Shown in pieces: positions 4,839 through 6,508 of a stretch of 6,508 nt of DNA (positions are counted from its first letter, which is position 1; each line of letters begins with the position of its first letter). The translations under genes were made by a program, and so were the position numbers. This stretch comes from Planctomycetota bacterium (GTDB lineage Bacteria > Planctomycetota > Planctomycetia > Planctomycetales > Planctomycetaceae). Below the pieces are notes generated by a model that was given only the letters and a program-made list of their open reading frames with translations, made no database searches and was not told where the DNA came from. The stretch spans positions 1-6,508 of the forward strand of contig JAEYWB010000005.1 in assembly GCA_023429275.1 (NCBI GenBank). The letters are read 5' to 3'.

Positions 4839-6508
4839 TCAATGACGAGCGACTGCCGGCGTCCGGAGACGCGGCCGGACCGGAGCGGGGCTGGCGGCGG
4901 TCCCTTCTTCCGTTCTTGCCCCCAGCCTCCTGAGACGTTCGATCGCTTCGTCGGGGGCGGGCGCGTCCCCTTGCTTCAACCTGCCGGTTAACTCGCGGAG
5001 GGCTTCCTGTGCGGCGTCGGCGTTGCGTATCGACCGGAGAAGAGCCGACTTGATCGAACCGCGTGCCTCCAAGGCCACCCCGCGTGCCCGGGTGACCTCC
5101 TTCTCCAGAGGCGGAACGAGATCGTTTTCAATCGCCTCGGCGAACTGCCGGTCGGAGAGTTCCTTCCGGTCGTGGCGATCGAAGAGTTGATTCAACTCCC
5201 GCGAGACGTCCCCCTCGACCGCGGCAAGTCGGGCGATCGCCCCCTCCGGGACGATCGAAACCTCGGGAATCGTCAGCTTCATTCCGAGCCGCTCCCCGTC
5301 GCGGTCCGACAGGAGATTGAGTGCCGCGAGTGCCTCATCCAGCTTCAGCAGGCCTCTCCCCTGCTCCGCCAGATCGCCGTCGATGGTCCCCTGGGTCAAC
5401 AGCTTCCAGCTCTCTCCGCGAAGCCGCATGAACCTGGCCAGGTCGTCCAGGGCCGGCTTGTCGACGGACGCGACTCGTTCGAGTCCCTCGAGCCGGACCC
5501 GCTCCGCATCCCACCTGGGGAGGACCTCGTCGCGGACGACCGATTCGTACGTTTCACCGCTGGCTTCTCCTGCGAGGAATTTTTTCTCGGCCTCCGTCAG
5601 CTGCTGGACAAGGCCTCCCTCGAGCCGGATGACGTCCATCAGGACGTTGGCCACGGCGGCCCGAGGCTGCGGGAGGGTGGCGACGACAAGAACGCCGATC
5701 CCGACGCAGCCAGCGACAAACCCCACAAGCTGCCAGGGAGAACGGCGGTCGCCATTCGCACTGACCTTGGAATCGATCGCCAGGCCGCAGAGCAGTCCCG
5801 CCACCGCGCCCCCGATGTGCGCATCCAAGTCGACCCCCTTGATCTGCGATCCCAGAATGAGATTCATGATCAGCAGGCTCACACTCTGCGAACGAAGATT
5901 GTGGAGGATTTCGGCCGGGAACACGTTTCGATGTCGCAGCACAATTCCCAGCATCGCCCCCATGAGGCCGAAGACTGCTCCCGAGGCCCCGACGCCGACG
6001 GCATCCTCGTGAGCCCAGAGACTGGCGAGGCTTCCACCAAACGCGGCAAAGAGATAGGTCGTCAGATAGGCCGTGTTCCCGAGGAGCCGTTCGATCGTCC
6101 GGCCGAGAAGCCACACCATCAGCATGTTGAGAGCGATGTGGATGATGTTGAAGTGCAGGAATGCGCAGGTCAGCAGTCGCCACGGCTCCCCGGCCAGCGT
6201 GCGAGGGCCGAAATTGGCTCCCCAGTCCACCATCATTTCTGGCGGAAAGCCGTTCGAAAAGATCGAGGGACCGGGCCGGACTGCGCTTCCGTCTGTCCGG
6301 AGCATCAGCAGGAACACGCCGACGTTGATCGCGATCAGCAGAGGCGTCACCCAGAGTCTCGGGGTTGCGTGCCGTATCCGGCTTACGAAGGCGGCCAGGG
6401 ACTTCCCCCGCTCGTCGCGGTCCTGGAGCGGAATCCCGAGCGTCGCCTGAATCTGGCGGACCTGGGAGAGCGTCGTACTTCCCGCCGGAATCGCGAGATG
6501 GAACCCTG
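4839..6508 (-). CDS. Rhomboid family intramembrane serine protease with long helical C-terminal tail (5' end outside window)
   Basis: Rhomboids cleave transmembrane substrates within the membrane with a Ser-His dyad. Counting the GTG codon at 6350 as residue 1, the nucleophile is Ser123 in GASGAVFG and the base His178 in DAHIGGAVAG; HFNIIHIALNM (66-76) is the conserved helix-2 motif. Seven hydrophobic segments are visible (about 3-17, 57-80, 92-111, 118-137, 157-170, 178-193, 206-225), a six-helix core plus one. The frame stays open past 6350 to the window end through 52 more codons without ATG, and GTG 6350 falls at the start of helix 1, so the true start is outside. The visible N-terminal part is charged and cytoplasmic. 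Unusual is the tail of about 278 residues (226-503), helical, acidic/basic and apparently internally duplicated, ending Pro/Arg-rich. With seven helices it would be extracytoplasmic. The substrate is unknown. Confidence 0.93.
   Translation of the reverse strand, partial: GFHLAIPAGSTTLSQVRQIQATLGIPLQDRDERGKSLAAFVSRIRHATPRLWVTPLLIAINVGVFLLMLRTDGSAVRPGPSIFSNGFPPEMMVDWGANFGPRTLAGEPWRLLTCAFLHFNIIHIALNMLMVWLLGRTIERLLGNTAYLTTYLFAAFGGSLASLWAHEDAVGVGASGAVFGLMGAMLGIVLRHRNVFPAEILHNLRSQSVSLLIMNLILGSQIKGVDLDAHIGGAVAGLLCGLAIDSKVSANGDRRSPWQLVGFVAGCVGIGVLVVATLPQPRAAVANVLMDVIRLEGGLVQQLTEAEKKFLAGEASGETYESVVRDEVLPRWDAERVRLEGLERVASVDKPALDDLARFMRLRGESWKLLTQGTIDGDLAEQGRGLLKLDEALAALNLLSDRDGERLGMKLTIPEVSIVPEGAIARLAAVEGDVSRELNQLFDRHDRKELSDRQFAEAIENDLVPPLEKEVTRARGVALEARGSIKSALLRSIRNADAAQEALRELTGRLKQGDAPAPDEAIERLRRLGARTEEGTAASPAPVRPRLRTPAVARH

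Noticed and set aside
5317..6012. Plus-strand open frame antisense to the rhomboid core
   Set aside because: It lies opposite the catalytic helices and encodes Ser/Arg/Pro-rich sequence, a GC-driven shadow.

Overview
The window looks like an ordinary chromosomal segment of a GC-rich planctomycete-like bacterium. This is an inference from several things: GC-rich codon use, weak or absent Shine-Dalgarno sites at most starts, a stand-alone csrA with no flagellar genes next to it, a rhomboid protease with a long charged helical tail, and small unnamed proteins that resemble families I associate with Planctomycetota. No rRNA, complete tRNA, CRISPR array, transposase, phage gene or toxin-antitoxin pair is visible.

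Layout. Bases 1-1437 (+) hold a MATE-family multidrug/Na+ antiporter whose start lies before the window. Bases 1438-1603 separate two convergent genes and hold a strong imperfect palindrome (1439-1519) with further nested and alternative inverted repeats up to 1540; it resembles a REP-like element or a bidirectional structured 3' end. Bases 1604-3387 on the minus strand hold three genes. In reading order they are an 81-residue unknown protein (3387-3142), an alpha/beta hydrolase of the monoglyceride-lipase/lysophospholipase type (3048-2116), and a 171-residue helical unknown protein (2119-1604) whose start overlaps the hydrolase stop as ATGA.

Bases 3388-3681 are a divergent control region. 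It contains a near-consensus sigma70-type promoter reading into csrA, three TTGAC/GTCAA half-sites around its -35 box, and a roughly 70-base leader with GGA motifs in a potential hairpin at the predicted 5' end. A weaker -10 faces the minus-strand genes. csrA (3682-3894, +) follows and is closed by a clear intrinsic terminator (3912-3937).

A single-pass membrane protein of unknown function (4034-4834, +) comes next. It converges, with only 4 bases between stop codons, on a rhomboid intramembrane serine protease (6508-4839, minus) whose 5' end runs off the window.

No common pathway ties the genes together. The regulator (CsrA) and several membrane or lipid-linked proteins (MATE, hydrolase, anchored protein, rhomboid) look like independent housekeeping or accessory units. 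I do not see a new multi-gene system. The most useful leads are the architecture of the csrA leader, the palindromic element after the MATE gene, and the duplicated module in the rhomboid tail.
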